Assembly (NCBI GenBank): GCA_963763325.1
Contig: CAVXOL010000024.1
Location: 186,001 to 250,000 of the forward strand
Direction of reading: 5' to 3'
DNA length: 64,000 nt
Origin: JBBECJ01 sp963763325
GTDB taxonomy: Bacteria; Chloroflexota; Chloroflexia; Thermomicrobiales; CFX8
In this document: positions 56,471 through 64,000 of the stretch, piece after piece
Layout of the letters: every line of letters begins with the position of its first letter
Numbering within the stretch: position 1 is the first letter of the stretch
The notes under the pieces: model-generated
Databases searched by the model: none
Seen by the model: only the letters and a program-made list of their open reading frames with translations
Told to the model about the DNA's origin: nothing
Made by a program: the position numbers and the translations under genes

Positions 56471-57566
56471 AACGAGCGAGCGCGTCGAGCGCGTGCGCGC
56501 CCTGCTGTCCGAACAGAACCTTGACTGCCTGCTCATCACCCACCCCTCCAACCGCGTCTACCTGACCGGTTTTACCGGCGAAGACATCGCACCAAACGAG
56601 TCCTCCGGCCACCTGTTCATCACCCCGACCGACGCTGTGCTGGTTACCGGGGGCGTAAACGTCACCCAGGCAGAGGCGCAGGCTCCGCACGTCCGCGTCG
56701 TCAAGCGCGAAGGTGGTTGGCCACTGGCCGACGCAACCGTCCTGATTGAGATTGGAGCCCAGCGAATCGGATACGAATCCCAGGCAATGCTCGTCGGAGT
56801 CTTCCACGGCATCTCTGAACAGCTGACTGACAAGGGCCACGAGCACGAGTGGATCGCCGCCGATGGCATCGTCGAACAGCTTCGGATCGTCAAGTCCGCA
56901 TCCGAGATCGCACTCCTTCGCAAGGCGTTCGAGATCACCAGCGAGGCGTTTGAGCGCGTCGCGCCAACGATCGAGGCGGGCCAGACCGAATGGGAGGTCG
57001 CCTGGAAGATCCATCAGGCATTCGTGGAACTCGGAGCCGATGGGCCTGCATTCCCAACCATCGTAGCCGCCGGCACCCATGCTGCCCGACCGCACCACGA
57101 GCCAGGTGAGCGCGTCATTCGCGAGGGAGAGCCGATCGTCATCGACATGGGCGCTCGGTACCACGGTTACTGTGCCGACCTGACGCGCACAGTCTGGGTC
57201 GGTGAGCCAGACGAAAAGCTATGTGAGGTCTACCCGATCGTCGCTGCCGCCGTCGAGGAAGCGATCGAGCGCATTCAGCCCGGCATGTCCGGCGCCGATA
57301 TGGACGCTGCTGCGCGTGGGTTCATCGAGGCGCGCGGTTTCGGTGACGCTTTCAGCCACAGCCTCGGCCACGGCATCGGTGTTCGCGTCCACGAAGGACC
57401 ATCGGCATCAAAGGATTCAACGGATACGCTGGCACCCGGTCAGGTCATCACCGTTGAACCCGGAATCTACCTCCCTGAGTGGGGCGGCGTTCGGGTCGAG
57501 GACGTCATTCTGATCACTGAAGATGGTATTGAAGTTCTGACAACTGCGTCAAAGCAACGGATCTAA
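56463..57566 (+). CDS. Xaa-Pro aminopeptidase / M24 prolidase
   Basis: Dimetal peptidase cleaving X-Pro bonds, 367 aa. Creatinase N-terminal domain (about 1-125, LLITHPSNRVYLTGFTGE), then pita-bread M24: FPTIVAAGTHAARPHHEPG, VIDMGARYHGYCADLTRTVW (two Asp), SLGHGIGVRVHEGP (His), EPGIYLPEWGGVRVEDV (Glu and Glu). Start GTG 56463. Standard member of the aroQ-pepQ-efp cluster. Confidence 0.92.
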   Translation: MSETSERVERVRALLSEQNLDCLLITHPSNRVYLTGFTGEDIAPNESSGHLFITPTDAVLVTGGVNVTQAEAQAPHVRVVKREGGWPLADATVLIEIGAQRIGYESQAMLVGVFHGISEQLTDKGHEHEWIAADGIVEQLRIVKSASEIALLRKAFEITSEAFERVAPTIEAGQTEWEVAWKIHQAFVELGADGPAFPTIVAAGTHAARPHHEPGERVIREGEPIVIDMGARYHGYCADLTRTVWVGEPDEKLCEVYPIVAAAVEEAIERIQPGMSGADMDAAARGFIEARGFGDAFSHSLGHGIGVRVHEGPSASKDSTDTLAPGQVITVEPGIYLPEWGGVRVEDVILITEDGIEVLTTASKQRI

Positions 57567-57590
57567 GACAGGGGACGGGAGCAACAGACG

Positions 57591-58151
57591 ATGATCGACA
57601 CAGGGGAACTGCGTAAGGGCATCATCATTGAGTACGAAGGCACCCTTCAGCGCATCATCGAGTATCAGCACGTCAAGCAGGGGCGGGGCAGCGCCTTCGT
57701 CCGTCTGACGATGCGCAACCTGCGAACCGGCTCGACAACCCAGCAGACGTTTCAGGCCGGTAGTAAGTTCCCGCTCGTCCGTCTCGAGCGACAGCGTGCG
57801 CAGTACCTCTACCCGGAAGACGAACGCTACAACTTCATGGACATCGACTCCTTCGAACAGTTCTCGCTCGACAAGGAGACGCTTGGCACCGCCCTCAACT
57901 ACATCAAGGAGCAGGACACGATCGATCTGCTCACATATCAGGGCGAGCCGATCGACATCGAGATTCCAATCACCGTCAACCTGACCGTGACGCAGACCGA
58001 TCCTGGCCTGCGCGGCGACACCGCGACGGGCGGCACCAAGCCGGCAACGCTTGAGACCGGCGTCACCGTCAACGTCCCACTCTTCGTCAACGAGGGCGAT
58101 ACACTCAAGGTCGACACTCGAACCGGCCAATACCTCGAACGGGTCACCTAG
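57591..58151 (+). CDS. efp: Translation elongation factor P, Arg-tip type
   Basis: Relieves stalling at polyproline. 186 aa, three OB/KOW-type domains: GELRKGIIIEYEGTLQRIIE, tip loop HVKQGRGSAFVRLTMRN, LERQRAQYLYPEDERYNFMD, C-terminal VNVPLFVNEGDTLKVDTRTG. The tip residue is Arg32 rather than the Lys that EpmA/B-type systems lysylate; Arg is the residue rhamnosylated by EarP in some bacteria. earP is not in this window. Start ATG 57591 with GGGAG. Confidence 0.95.
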   Translation: MIDTGELRKGIIIEYEGTLQRIIEYQHVKQGRGSAFVRLTMRNLRTGSTTQQTFQAGSKFPLVRLERQRAQYLYPEDERYNFMDIDSFEQFSLDKETLGTALNYIKEQDTIDLLTYQGEPIDIEIPITVNLTVTQTDPGLRGDTATGGTKPATLETGVTVNVPLFVNEGDTLKVDTRTGQYLERVT

Positions 58152-58179
58152 CAGAGGGCGAACGAAGGGGCAACCGCGC

Positions 58180-58708
58180 GTGAGCAGCGACCAGACGTCG
58201 AGCGGGGTATCCGAGCAGGCACAGAACGATGCGACAGCGTCCGACTTCGGCCAATTGGCCGCGCTCGTCCACGCCTTCATCGGCATGATGCATGCAGGCG
58301 GCATCGCACGGATGGATGTCGAGCACGGTGATCTGCGCCTGTCGTTGCGCGCCCATGAAGCGATCAGCGCCACCGGAGCGCCGGTCCAGGTCGTGACGCG
58401 CTCCGATGGTGGCGTTCAGGTAACAGTCGACAGCGCCGCCAGTCAGGCTGAGGATCCTGACCAGCACGTCATCCGTGCCCCAATGATCGGCACGTTTCTA
58501 CGTTGCCTCTGCTCCAAACGAGCCGGCATTTGTCCAGCCAGGCGATGTCGTCGAAGAGGGTCAGACGATCGGCATCATCGAAGCGATGAAGATCATGAAT
58601 GAGATCGCTGCCGATCGCGCCGGAACCGTCGTCGAAGTGCTGGCACAGAACGCACAAACGGTCGAGTACGGCAGCCCGCTGATTCGCCTCGCTTCCGTGA
58701 CCGATTAG
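58180..58708 (+). CDS. accB: Biotin carboxyl carrier protein of acetyl-CoA carboxylase (one frameshift)
   Basis: Carries biotin in malonyl-CoA synthesis. N-terminal variable region (ASDFGQLAALVHAFIGMMHA, RMDVEHGDLRLSLRAHE), then APMIGTF; from about 58497 a one-base extra T moves the frame and YVASAPNEPAFVQPGDVVEE, IIEAMKIMNEI (biotinyl Lys) and GSPLIRLASVTD follow to TAG 58706. Corrected length about 175 aa. Start GTG 58180 with GAAGGGG. accC, which usually follows, is replaced by xseA here. Confidence 0.9.
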
Positions 58709-58717
58709 GTCGAGAAC

Positions 58718-59923
58718 GTGCGGGTTCTCTCCGTCTCGGAAATCACTGGCTACATCCGTGAACTGGTCGAGTACGATCCGATCCTCAGCGATGTCTGGGT
58801 CCGCGGCGAAGTCAGCAACTTCTCTCGCTCAGCAGCCGGGCATATGTACTTCTGCCTGACAAGCGAAGGTGTCCAGGTAAACTGCGTTCTCTTTCGTGGC
58901 AACCAGCACGGCATCCTCGCGATGCCGCGCAATGGTGATGCCGTTCTGGCGCACGGTCGCGTCTCAATCTACGAGGCGCGCGGTCAATACCAGCTGATGG
59001 TCGACAACGTCGCCCCCGAAGGCATCGGCATCCTTCAGCTGCAGTTTGAAGAGACCAAACGCCGTCTGGAGGCCGATGGGCTCTTTTCAGAGGAGCGCAA
59101 GCGCCCGTTACCACCGATGCCGGCCGTCATCGGCGTCGTCACTTCGAGTCAGGGCGCCGTCTGGCACGACATTCAGACGGTCATCGCTCGCCGCTTTCCG
59201 CTGGTAGAGCTGATCCTCGCCCCGAGCGCCGTTCAGGGACCATCCGCCGCCGACGAATTGATCGCCGGTATCGAGGCGCTACAGGAGATCGACCGCTGCG
59301 ATGTGATCATCGTTGGCCGAGGTGGCGGCGCAGCCGAAGACCTCGCGCCGTTCAGCGACGAGCGCCTCGCGCGAGCAATCTTCGCGTGCCGCGTTCCGGT
59401 CGTCAGCGCCGTTGGACACGAGACCGATACCTGCATCGCCGATCTCGTCGCCGATGTCCGTGCGCCAACACCGAGCGCTGCCGCCGAAATGTGCGTGCCG
59501 AACGGACGTGATCTGCTTGCCGCTGCCGGCTATCTCGTCAGTCGTGCAAGAGCCTGCGCTGTCGACCGGTATCGCGACTCCCGCGATTCATTCGACGCTC
59601 TGGATTCGCAACGCGATCGCCGCAACCCACGGTCGCGGATCGGCGACGCCCGTCAGGATATCGACGCGCTCACCACATCATCCCGTTCGACCGTGGACCA
59701 GCTGCTCACGTCGCGACGACTTCAAATTACCGCCGCTACGAGCAGGGCAACCTTGCTTGATCCGCGGGATATCCTGCGACGTGGCTATGCCATCGTCACG
59801 ACATCCAACGGCCCGTCGGTACGCCGGGTCTCAATGGCGGCGGATGCAGAAGCCCAGTCTGACCTCATCATTACATTCAGAGATGGACCAGTTCACGCCC
59901 GCGTTGCGGGTGCACAGGAGTAG
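58718..59923 (+). CDS. xseA: Exodeoxyribonuclease VII large subunit
   Basis: 401 aa. N-terminal OB fold (LSDVWVRGEVSNFSRSAAGH, YFCLTSEGVQVNCVLFRG), catalytic core (VIGVVTSSQGAVWHDI, IIVGRGGGAAEDLAPFSDE, AVGHETDTCIADLVADVRAP, TPSAAAE), coiled-coil and C-terminal segment (LDPRDILRRGYAIV). GTG start at 58718. Works with xseB in ssDNA degradation. Confidence 0.93.
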   Translation: MRVLSVSEITGYIRELVEYDPILSDVWVRGEVSNFSRSAAGHMYFCLTSEGVQVNCVLFRGNQHGILAMPRNGDAVLAHGRVSIYEARGQYQLMVDNVAPEGIGILQLQFEETKRRLEADGLFSEERKRPLPPMPAVIGVVTSSQGAVWHDIQTVIARRFPLVELILAPSAVQGPSAADELIAGIEALQEIDRCDVIIVGRGGGAAEDLAPFSDERLARAIFACRVPVVSAVGHETDTCIADLVADVRAPTPSAAAEMCVPNGRDLLAAAGYLVSRARACAVDRYRDSRDSFDALDSQRDRRNPRSRIGDARQDIDALTTSSRSTVDQLLTSRRLQITAATSRATLLDPRDILRRGYAIVTTSNGPSVRRVSMAADAEAQSDLIITFRDGPVHARVAGAQE

Positions 59924-59926
59924 CCG

Positions 59927-60238
59927 ATGACCGCAACAAGCCAGGCTCACACGTTCGAACAGCTGCTCGTCCAGCTTCAGGAGACAGTCACACGTCTTGA
60001 ATCCGACGAACTGACGCTTGACGAGGCGATCGCCGCCTACGAGCGGTCGGTCGAGATCGCCAACCAATGCACCCGGATGCTCGACGAGGCAGAACTTCGC
60101 ATCACGACGATCGACGTTGCCTCCAGGTCGCTTCGCGAAGAATCTGTCGTCTACAACATCGGCTCAAGCCGCGCTGCTTCGCTGCTCCTTGGCGACGACG
60201 ACAATGACGAACTCGCCGACCTCCTGGACGACGAGTAA
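59927..60238 (+). CDS. xseB: Exodeoxyribonuclease VII small subunit
   Basis: 103 aa. TFEQLLVQLQETVTRLESDE, LTLDEAIAAYERSVEIANQC match the XseB helical pair; C-terminal 45 residues are longer and acidic (LGDDDNDELADLLDDE) than the typical 70-80 aa form. Starts 3 nt after xseA stop. Confidence 0.9.
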   Translation: MTATSQAHTFEQLLVQLQETVTRLESDELTLDEAIAAYERSVEIANQCTRMLDEAELRITTIDVASRSLREESVVYNIGSSRAASLLLGDDDNDELADLLDDE

Positions 60239-60280
60239 CGACATCAGCGGGAAATCTCCCCTGACGAGCAGATCGTTCGC

Positions 60281-61744
60281 TCAGTATGCCCGCGAAAATA
60301 CCGCTTGCGCCGTCGCCACCCTGCCGCAGACAACGCAATGACCCTTGTCATCAGGTTGATCGAACGGTAGACAGCGTATCGTTGCACGGGACTCGTTCTT
60401 GACCTTGGTTTCGCACTCCGCATCGCCACACCATCCGGCCAACGAGAAGCCTGCATTGCTCGCCGCTCGCTCGTACAACTCTTCGATACTGGACACTGCC
60501 ACCGTGTTCTCTCGCAGGAAGGATTGAGCGGCGGCGAACATGTCATGCTGGATGGTCTCCAGCAACTGAATGACCGTTGCAGCAAGGTCGTCGATTGCCA
60601 CCGACTGCTTCTCGCGGGTATCCCGACGTACGACGACGACCTGCTGATTCTGGACATCGCGCGGTCCTGCTTCAATGCGTAGCGGGACACCACGAAGCTC
60701 CCACTCGTTGAACTTCCAGCCTGGGGTCTTGTCGTCCCTGCGATCGACATGAGTGCGCACGTCTTCCAGGGTGTCGACCACCCGTGTCACCCACTCCTCG
60801 ACTGGACCACGCTCTGCCTCCTTGCGCCAGATCGGGACGATGACGGCCTGGATCGGCGCCACTCGCGGCGGGAGCTTCAGGCCGGAGTCGTCGCCGTGGA
60901 CCATCACGATCGCACCAATCGTCCGCTGGCTCAATCCCCAACTGGTGCTCTGTGCGAACTTGCGCTCGCCATCGGCGTCCAGGAAGTCGATCTCAAACGC
61001 CTTTGCGAAGTTCTCGCCCAGGTAGTGCGATGTGCCGGATTGAAGCGCCCAGCGCTTTCCTCCCATCATCGCCTCGATCGTATACGTGCGGACCGCGCCG
61101 GCGAACTTCTCGCTCTCGCTCTTCGTGCCTGGGATAACAGGTATCGCCAGTTCCGTCTCGACAAAGTCCTGGTAGACGTCGAGCATCTGCCGGGCGCGTG
61201 CTTCTGCCTCATCGGCGGTGGCGTGGGCCGTGTGCCCCTCCTGCCAGAGAAACTCGGATGTCCGCAAGAACGCACGCGGGCGGTTCTCCCAGCGAACAAC
61301 CGAACACCACTGGTTGATCAGGATCGGCAGATCACGGTACGACTGCACCCATTGCCCGTACATGTGGCAGATCATTGCTTCGGAAGTCGGCCGGATCGCC
61401 AACGGCTCTTCAAGCTCGTTTCGGCCTCCGCGCGTCACCCAGGCGACCTCCGGCGCGAAGCCTTCGACGTGTTCGGCTTCTTTCTCCATAAACGACTGTG
61501 GGATAAGCAGCGGGAAATAGGCATTCTGGACGCCGGTCTTCTTGAATCGCCGATCCAGTGACGCCTGCATGTTTTCCCACAAGCCGTAGCCGTATGGGCG
61601 GATGACCTTGCATCCTCGAACGGGCGCATCGTCTGCCAGCTCTGCGCGCTTGACGACGTCGACGTACCAGCGGTCGAAATCGTCATCCTGGTCGATCAAG
61701 TCCTCAACATACCCGCGCTGGCGATCCTCGGTACTGCCCTGCAT
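60281..61744 (-). CDS. proS: Prolyl-tRNA synthetase, archaeal/eukaryal-like type
   Basis: 487 aa class II synthetase. DDFDRWYVDVVKRAELAD, YGYGLWENMQASLDRRFK, RPTSEAMICHMYGQWVQSYR, motif 2 VRWENRPRAFLRTSEFLWQEGHTAHA, motif 3 region WGLSQRTIGAIVMVHGDD, anticodon-binding domain, and the C-terminal zinc-like domain (GWCGDAECETKVKNES, CVVCG) seen only in the archaeal-like type. This type lacks the INS editing domain. ATG 61744 has GGGAG at the correct spacing; an ATG at 61756 is an alternative. TGCTATAAT at 61832-61840 is its promoter. Converges on xseB. Confidence 0.93.
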   Translation of the reverse strand: MQGSTEDRQRGYVEDLIDQDDDFDRWYVDVVKRAELADDAPVRGCKVIRPYGYGLWENMQASLDRRFKKTGVQNAYFPLLIPQSFMEKEAEHVEGFAPEVAWVTRGGRNELEEPLAIRPTSEAMICHMYGQWVQSYRDLPILINQWCSVVRWENRPRAFLRTSEFLWQEGHTAHATADEAEARARQMLDVYQDFVETELAIPVIPGTKSESEKFAGAVRTYTIEAMMGGKRWALQSGTSHYLGENFAKAFEIDFLDADGERKFAQSTSWGLSQRTIGAIVMVHGDDSGLKLPPRVAPIQAVIVPIWRKEAERGPVEEWVTRVVDTLEDVRTHVDRRDDKTPGWKFNEWELRGVPLRIEAGPRDVQNQQVVVVRRDTREKQSVAIDDLAATVIQLLETIQHDMFAAAQSFLRENTVAVSSIEELYERAASNAGFSLAGWCGDAECETKVKNESRATIRCLPFDQPDDKGHCVVCGRVATAQAVFSRAY

Positions 61745-61831
61745 CCGTGCTCCCATCGGCGAATCGGTGTCGTCCCCGTGTAGAATCGCGACGGGGAATG
61801 CGTTCGTATCTGGCCGTCGCGCCGACCGTCC

Positions 61832-61840
61832 ATTATAGCA
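61832..61840 (-). promoter_or_regulatory. Extended -10 promoter of proS
   Basis: TGCTATAAT on the minus strand, about 88 nt before the proS ATG; consensus -10. Confidence 0.55.
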
Positions 61841-61892
61841 ACACCTCCGCGTTTCTCTGTGACCGACTGCTTCAGGAAGGCAAGCCAGAACA

Positions 61893-62979
61893 GTGACGAA
61901 GACAATCGCGGTCATGACGGGCGGTGGCGACTGTCCGGGATCTGAACGCCGCAATCCGAACTGTCGTTCGTTCCGCCACCAGGAGCCACGGATCGCGAGT
62001 CATTGGGATTGCGGACGGCTTCGAGGGATTAATTGAGAAGCGATACCAGGAACTGACATCGAGCGACACGCGCGGAATCCTCCGCATCGGTGGCACGATC
62101 CTCGGCTCGTCCAACCGGACCGATCCGTGGAACTACACTCCGCCGGGTGAAACCACCGCCGTCGACGCCTCGGCAGCGGCATACGAAACGTTGGAAGAAA
62201 TCGGTGCCGACGCGCTTATCGTAATTGGCGGCGACGGGACGCTGTTTCTGACCCATAAATTCGCCGCTGGCCGCTTCCCTGTCGTCGGCATACCGAAAAC
62301 GATCGATAACGACGTCCACGGCACGGACGTCGCTATTGGCTTCGACTCGTGCGTTGCGACTGTCACAGATGCCATCGACAAGCTCCACACGACTGCGGAA
62401 TCGCACCATCGCATCATGCTCGTCGAGGTTATGGGCAGATCCGCCGGTTGGGTTGCGCTATATGCAGGCGTGGCTGGCGGTGCCGACGCCGTCCTGATAC
62501 CCGAGCGCAGTGCCCAATTGCGCTACAAGCTCAGCGATCTGGTTGACACGATCGAGATGCGCCAGCGATCTGGTAGGCACTTCACGATTATTGTCGTGGC
62601 AGAAGGCGTCGCCAGCCCATCGGGAGAAGAAATCTTCTGGTCCCGAACTGGGGACGAGCACGCCTGGCGGCTGGGAGGAGTCTGTCACCCGCTCGCGCAG
62701 GAATTAGGCAAGCTGACCAAGCGTGAGGTCCGTGCGCTCGTCCTCGGCCACGTCCAACGGGGCGGTACTCCAACCCCGACCGACAGAATACTTGCGACAA
62801 AACTGGCCGAGGCGGCGACCGTCGCAGCCCACGACGGAATCGACGGGGTCATGGCTGGCTTGCAAGGCAGCAGCGTCGAGCTCGTACCACTGGCTCAGGT
62901 TGCAATTGGACCACGCCTCGTTCCAGACGACGAACCATTGCTCAAGGCCGCCGAAGCGATCGGGACGTTCGTTGGCTGA
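61893..62979 (+). CDS. pfkA: 6-phosphofructokinase, mixed Gly/Lys type (one frameshift)
   Basis: Phosphorylates fructose 6-phosphate. GTG 61893 gives TIAVMTGGGDCPG; one extra T at 61941 moves the frame, after which LNAAIRTVVRSATRSHG continues to 62979 (about 362 aa). VIGGDGTLFLTHKF (residues about 111-124) and GIPKTIDNDVHGTD follow. Gly in GGDGT and Lys in PKTIDND is the mixed Gly104/Lys124 pattern of group III PFKs: neither the pure ATP (Gly/Gly) nor pure PPi (Asp/Lys) pattern, so the phosphoryl donor is uncertain. Overlaps the next gene by 8 nt. Confidence 0.9.
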
Positions 62980-63997
62980 CTCTGAAGCAATCCTGCCACC
63001 AGGCAAGTTACCGCATGATCTGCTTGGCCGTCTGATTGGCTCGTATGTCATCTCCGACCCCGATGTACTGATTGGGCCTGGTGTTGGGCGCGATGCGGCC
63101 GCGATCCGTGTTGGCGACCGAGCCATCGTCGTCAAGACCGATCCAATCACATTTGCTACACCTGATGCTGGTCGCTATCTGGTGAACGTCAATGCCAACG
63201 ACATCGTCTGCATGGGTGCGACTCCGCGCTGGCTGCTCGTTACGGCGCTCCTCCCAGAGAAATCGACGACAGCGGCACTCGTTGAAGAGACCTTTGCATC
63301 CCTCTCCTCCGCGGCTACAGAACTCGGGATCACACTCGTTGGTGGCCATACCGAGATCACGATCGGCCTCGACCGCGTCATCCTTGTTGGTCAGATGCTC
63401 GGAGAAGCCGATCCTGCACGTCTTCTGGATATGCGCAACGCACAACCGGGTGACGCGGTGCTGCTGTGCGCGGGAATCGCAATCGAAGGTACGTCAATCC
63501 TCGCCACCCAGGTGGCCGATCGCCTCACCAATGTGCCGGCTGAGTTGATCGCCTCCGCGCAGCGGTTCATCAAGACACCCGGGATTTCGGTTGTACCTGC
63601 CGCCCGAGCGCTGCTGAAATCCGGCGCAACCGTTCGCGGGCTGCACGACCCTACCGAAGGCGGCTTTGCTAGCGCCGTCGCCGAGTTGGCGGCAGCCTCC
63701 GGTCTCGGAGTTGAGGTCACAGCCGAATCAATCCTGGTCTATCCAGAAACAGCAGCTATCTGTGCGGAGCTCAATCTCGATCCACTTGGCCTGATCGCCA
63801 GTGGCGCTTTGCTGGCTGTTGTCGATGAACGAGATGCAGATCTTGCAGTGGAATCAATTCGGGAGGCCGGTGTGCCGGCCGCGCGGATAGGAACCATGTC
63901 ACCGACCGGCAGTGATTGCACGCTGGTGAGACAAGGCCGACGCGAACCCATGCCCGTCTTCGAGACTGACGAGATCGCCCGCTTTTTCGCGACGTGA
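62972..63997 (+). CDS. HypE/AIR-synthase-related protein
   Basis: 341 aa, PurM/AIR synthase fold. LPPGKLPHDLLGRLIGSYVI, GVGRDAAAIRVGD, VNVNANDIVCMGATPRWLL, ITLVGGHTEITIG and GLHDPTEGGFASAVAELA are the ATP-binding and dimer motifs of the HypE-like group. Not SelD: the SelD N-terminal Cys/Sec region is absent. Likely start TTG 62972, overlapping the pfkA stop; no better start nearby. No hydrogenase maturation genes around it, so the function is unknown. Confidence 0.82.
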   Translation: MADSEAILPPGKLPHDLLGRLIGSYVISDPDVLIGPGVGRDAAAIRVGDRAIVVKTDPITFATPDAGRYLVNVNANDIVCMGATPRWLLVTALLPEKSTTAALVEETFASLSSAATELGITLVGGHTEITIGLDRVILVGQMLGEADPARLLDMRNAQPGDAVLLCAGIAIEGTSILATQVADRLTNVPAELIASAQRFIKTPGISVVPAARALLKSGATVRGLHDPTEGGFASAVAELAAASGLGVEVTAESILVYPETAAICAELNLDPLGLIASGALLAVVDERDADLAVESIREAGVPAARIGTMSPTGSDCTLVRQGRREPMPVFETDEIARFFAT

Positions 63998-64000
63998 TCA

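Noticed and set aside
62972..63997. Selenophosphate synthetase (SelD)
   Set aside because: PurM fold fits, but it lacks the SelD N-terminal Cys/Sec-Lys region and the SelD substrate motifs; it matches the HypE-like group better.

Overview
This window is bacterial chromosome, high in G+C, densely coded on both strands, and almost entirely housekeeping genes. The gene set suggests a Gram-positive-type or Chloroflexota-like bacterium, possibly Thermomicrobia-related. The pointers are ppdK-dgt-dnaG linkage, a MshA-like glycosyltransferase, GatB, a T-box on valS, a DUF4388 protein, a TM-anchored protein beside a GH18 enzyme with C-terminal repeats, and EF-P with an Arg tip. This placement is an inference from family resemblance only. 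No phage, insertion sequence, plasmid or CRISPR signal was seen.

Layout. 1-4.3 kb: 3' part of ppdK, then dgt and dnaG. 4.3-8.4 kb: selA, tRNA-Pro and tRNA-Arg, ribosome hibernation factor, GT4 glycosyltransferase. 8.5-14.4 kb: M20 peptidase, alkyltransferase-like protein, secA and two unknown proteins. 14.5-22 kb: mnmG, a phosphoesterase, a universal stress protein, two TrkA proteins, then gdhA and gatB on the minus strand. 22-28 kb: an isolated NuoG/NuoI-like pair, an aldehyde dehydrogenase, and a minus-strand operon of a Spx/ArsC-family gene with nfo. 28-34 kb: rhamnose and glycan genes, DUF4388, AroM, and a soluble NarL/DegS-type two-component pair. 34-39.6 kb: a minus-strand valS-mpg-mutL operon behind a T-box. 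39.7-53 kb: uvrA, HNH, serS with two tRNA-Ser genes, CoA-binding protein, aldehyde dehydrogenase, tyrA, a degenerate Nudix protein and uvrB. 53-64 kb: an anchored protein and GH18 enzyme, aroQ-pepQ-efp-accB-xseA-xseB, proS, pfkA and a HypE-like protein.

The most interesting locus is the Spx/ArsC-family gene at 27661-28030 (minus). With its natural start and Shine-Dalgarno, codon 11 is an in-frame TGA exactly where the family has the first Cys of its CxxC redox motif (reads YVHPT-U-TSC). Fifteen bases after the TGA lies a perfect 7-bp stem with an AGUU loop, placed like a bacterial SECIS element, and selA is in the same window. This looks like a selenocysteine-containing Spx/ArsC-like redox protein that ordinary gene calling would truncate. 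It is followed after 6 nt by endonuclease IV.

A second clear regulatory story is the valS T-box: promoter, Stem I, GAA-GUC (Val) specifier, T-box sequence and terminator can all be read, and the transcription unit continues through mpg and mutL.

Caution on quality: about fifteen single-base indels (mostly extra bases) interrupt conserved genes including ppdK, dnaG, secA (zinc tail), serS, uvrB (four), accB and pfkA. Because several are essential, I treat these as probable sequence errors and annotate the full genes; coordinates span the interruptions.
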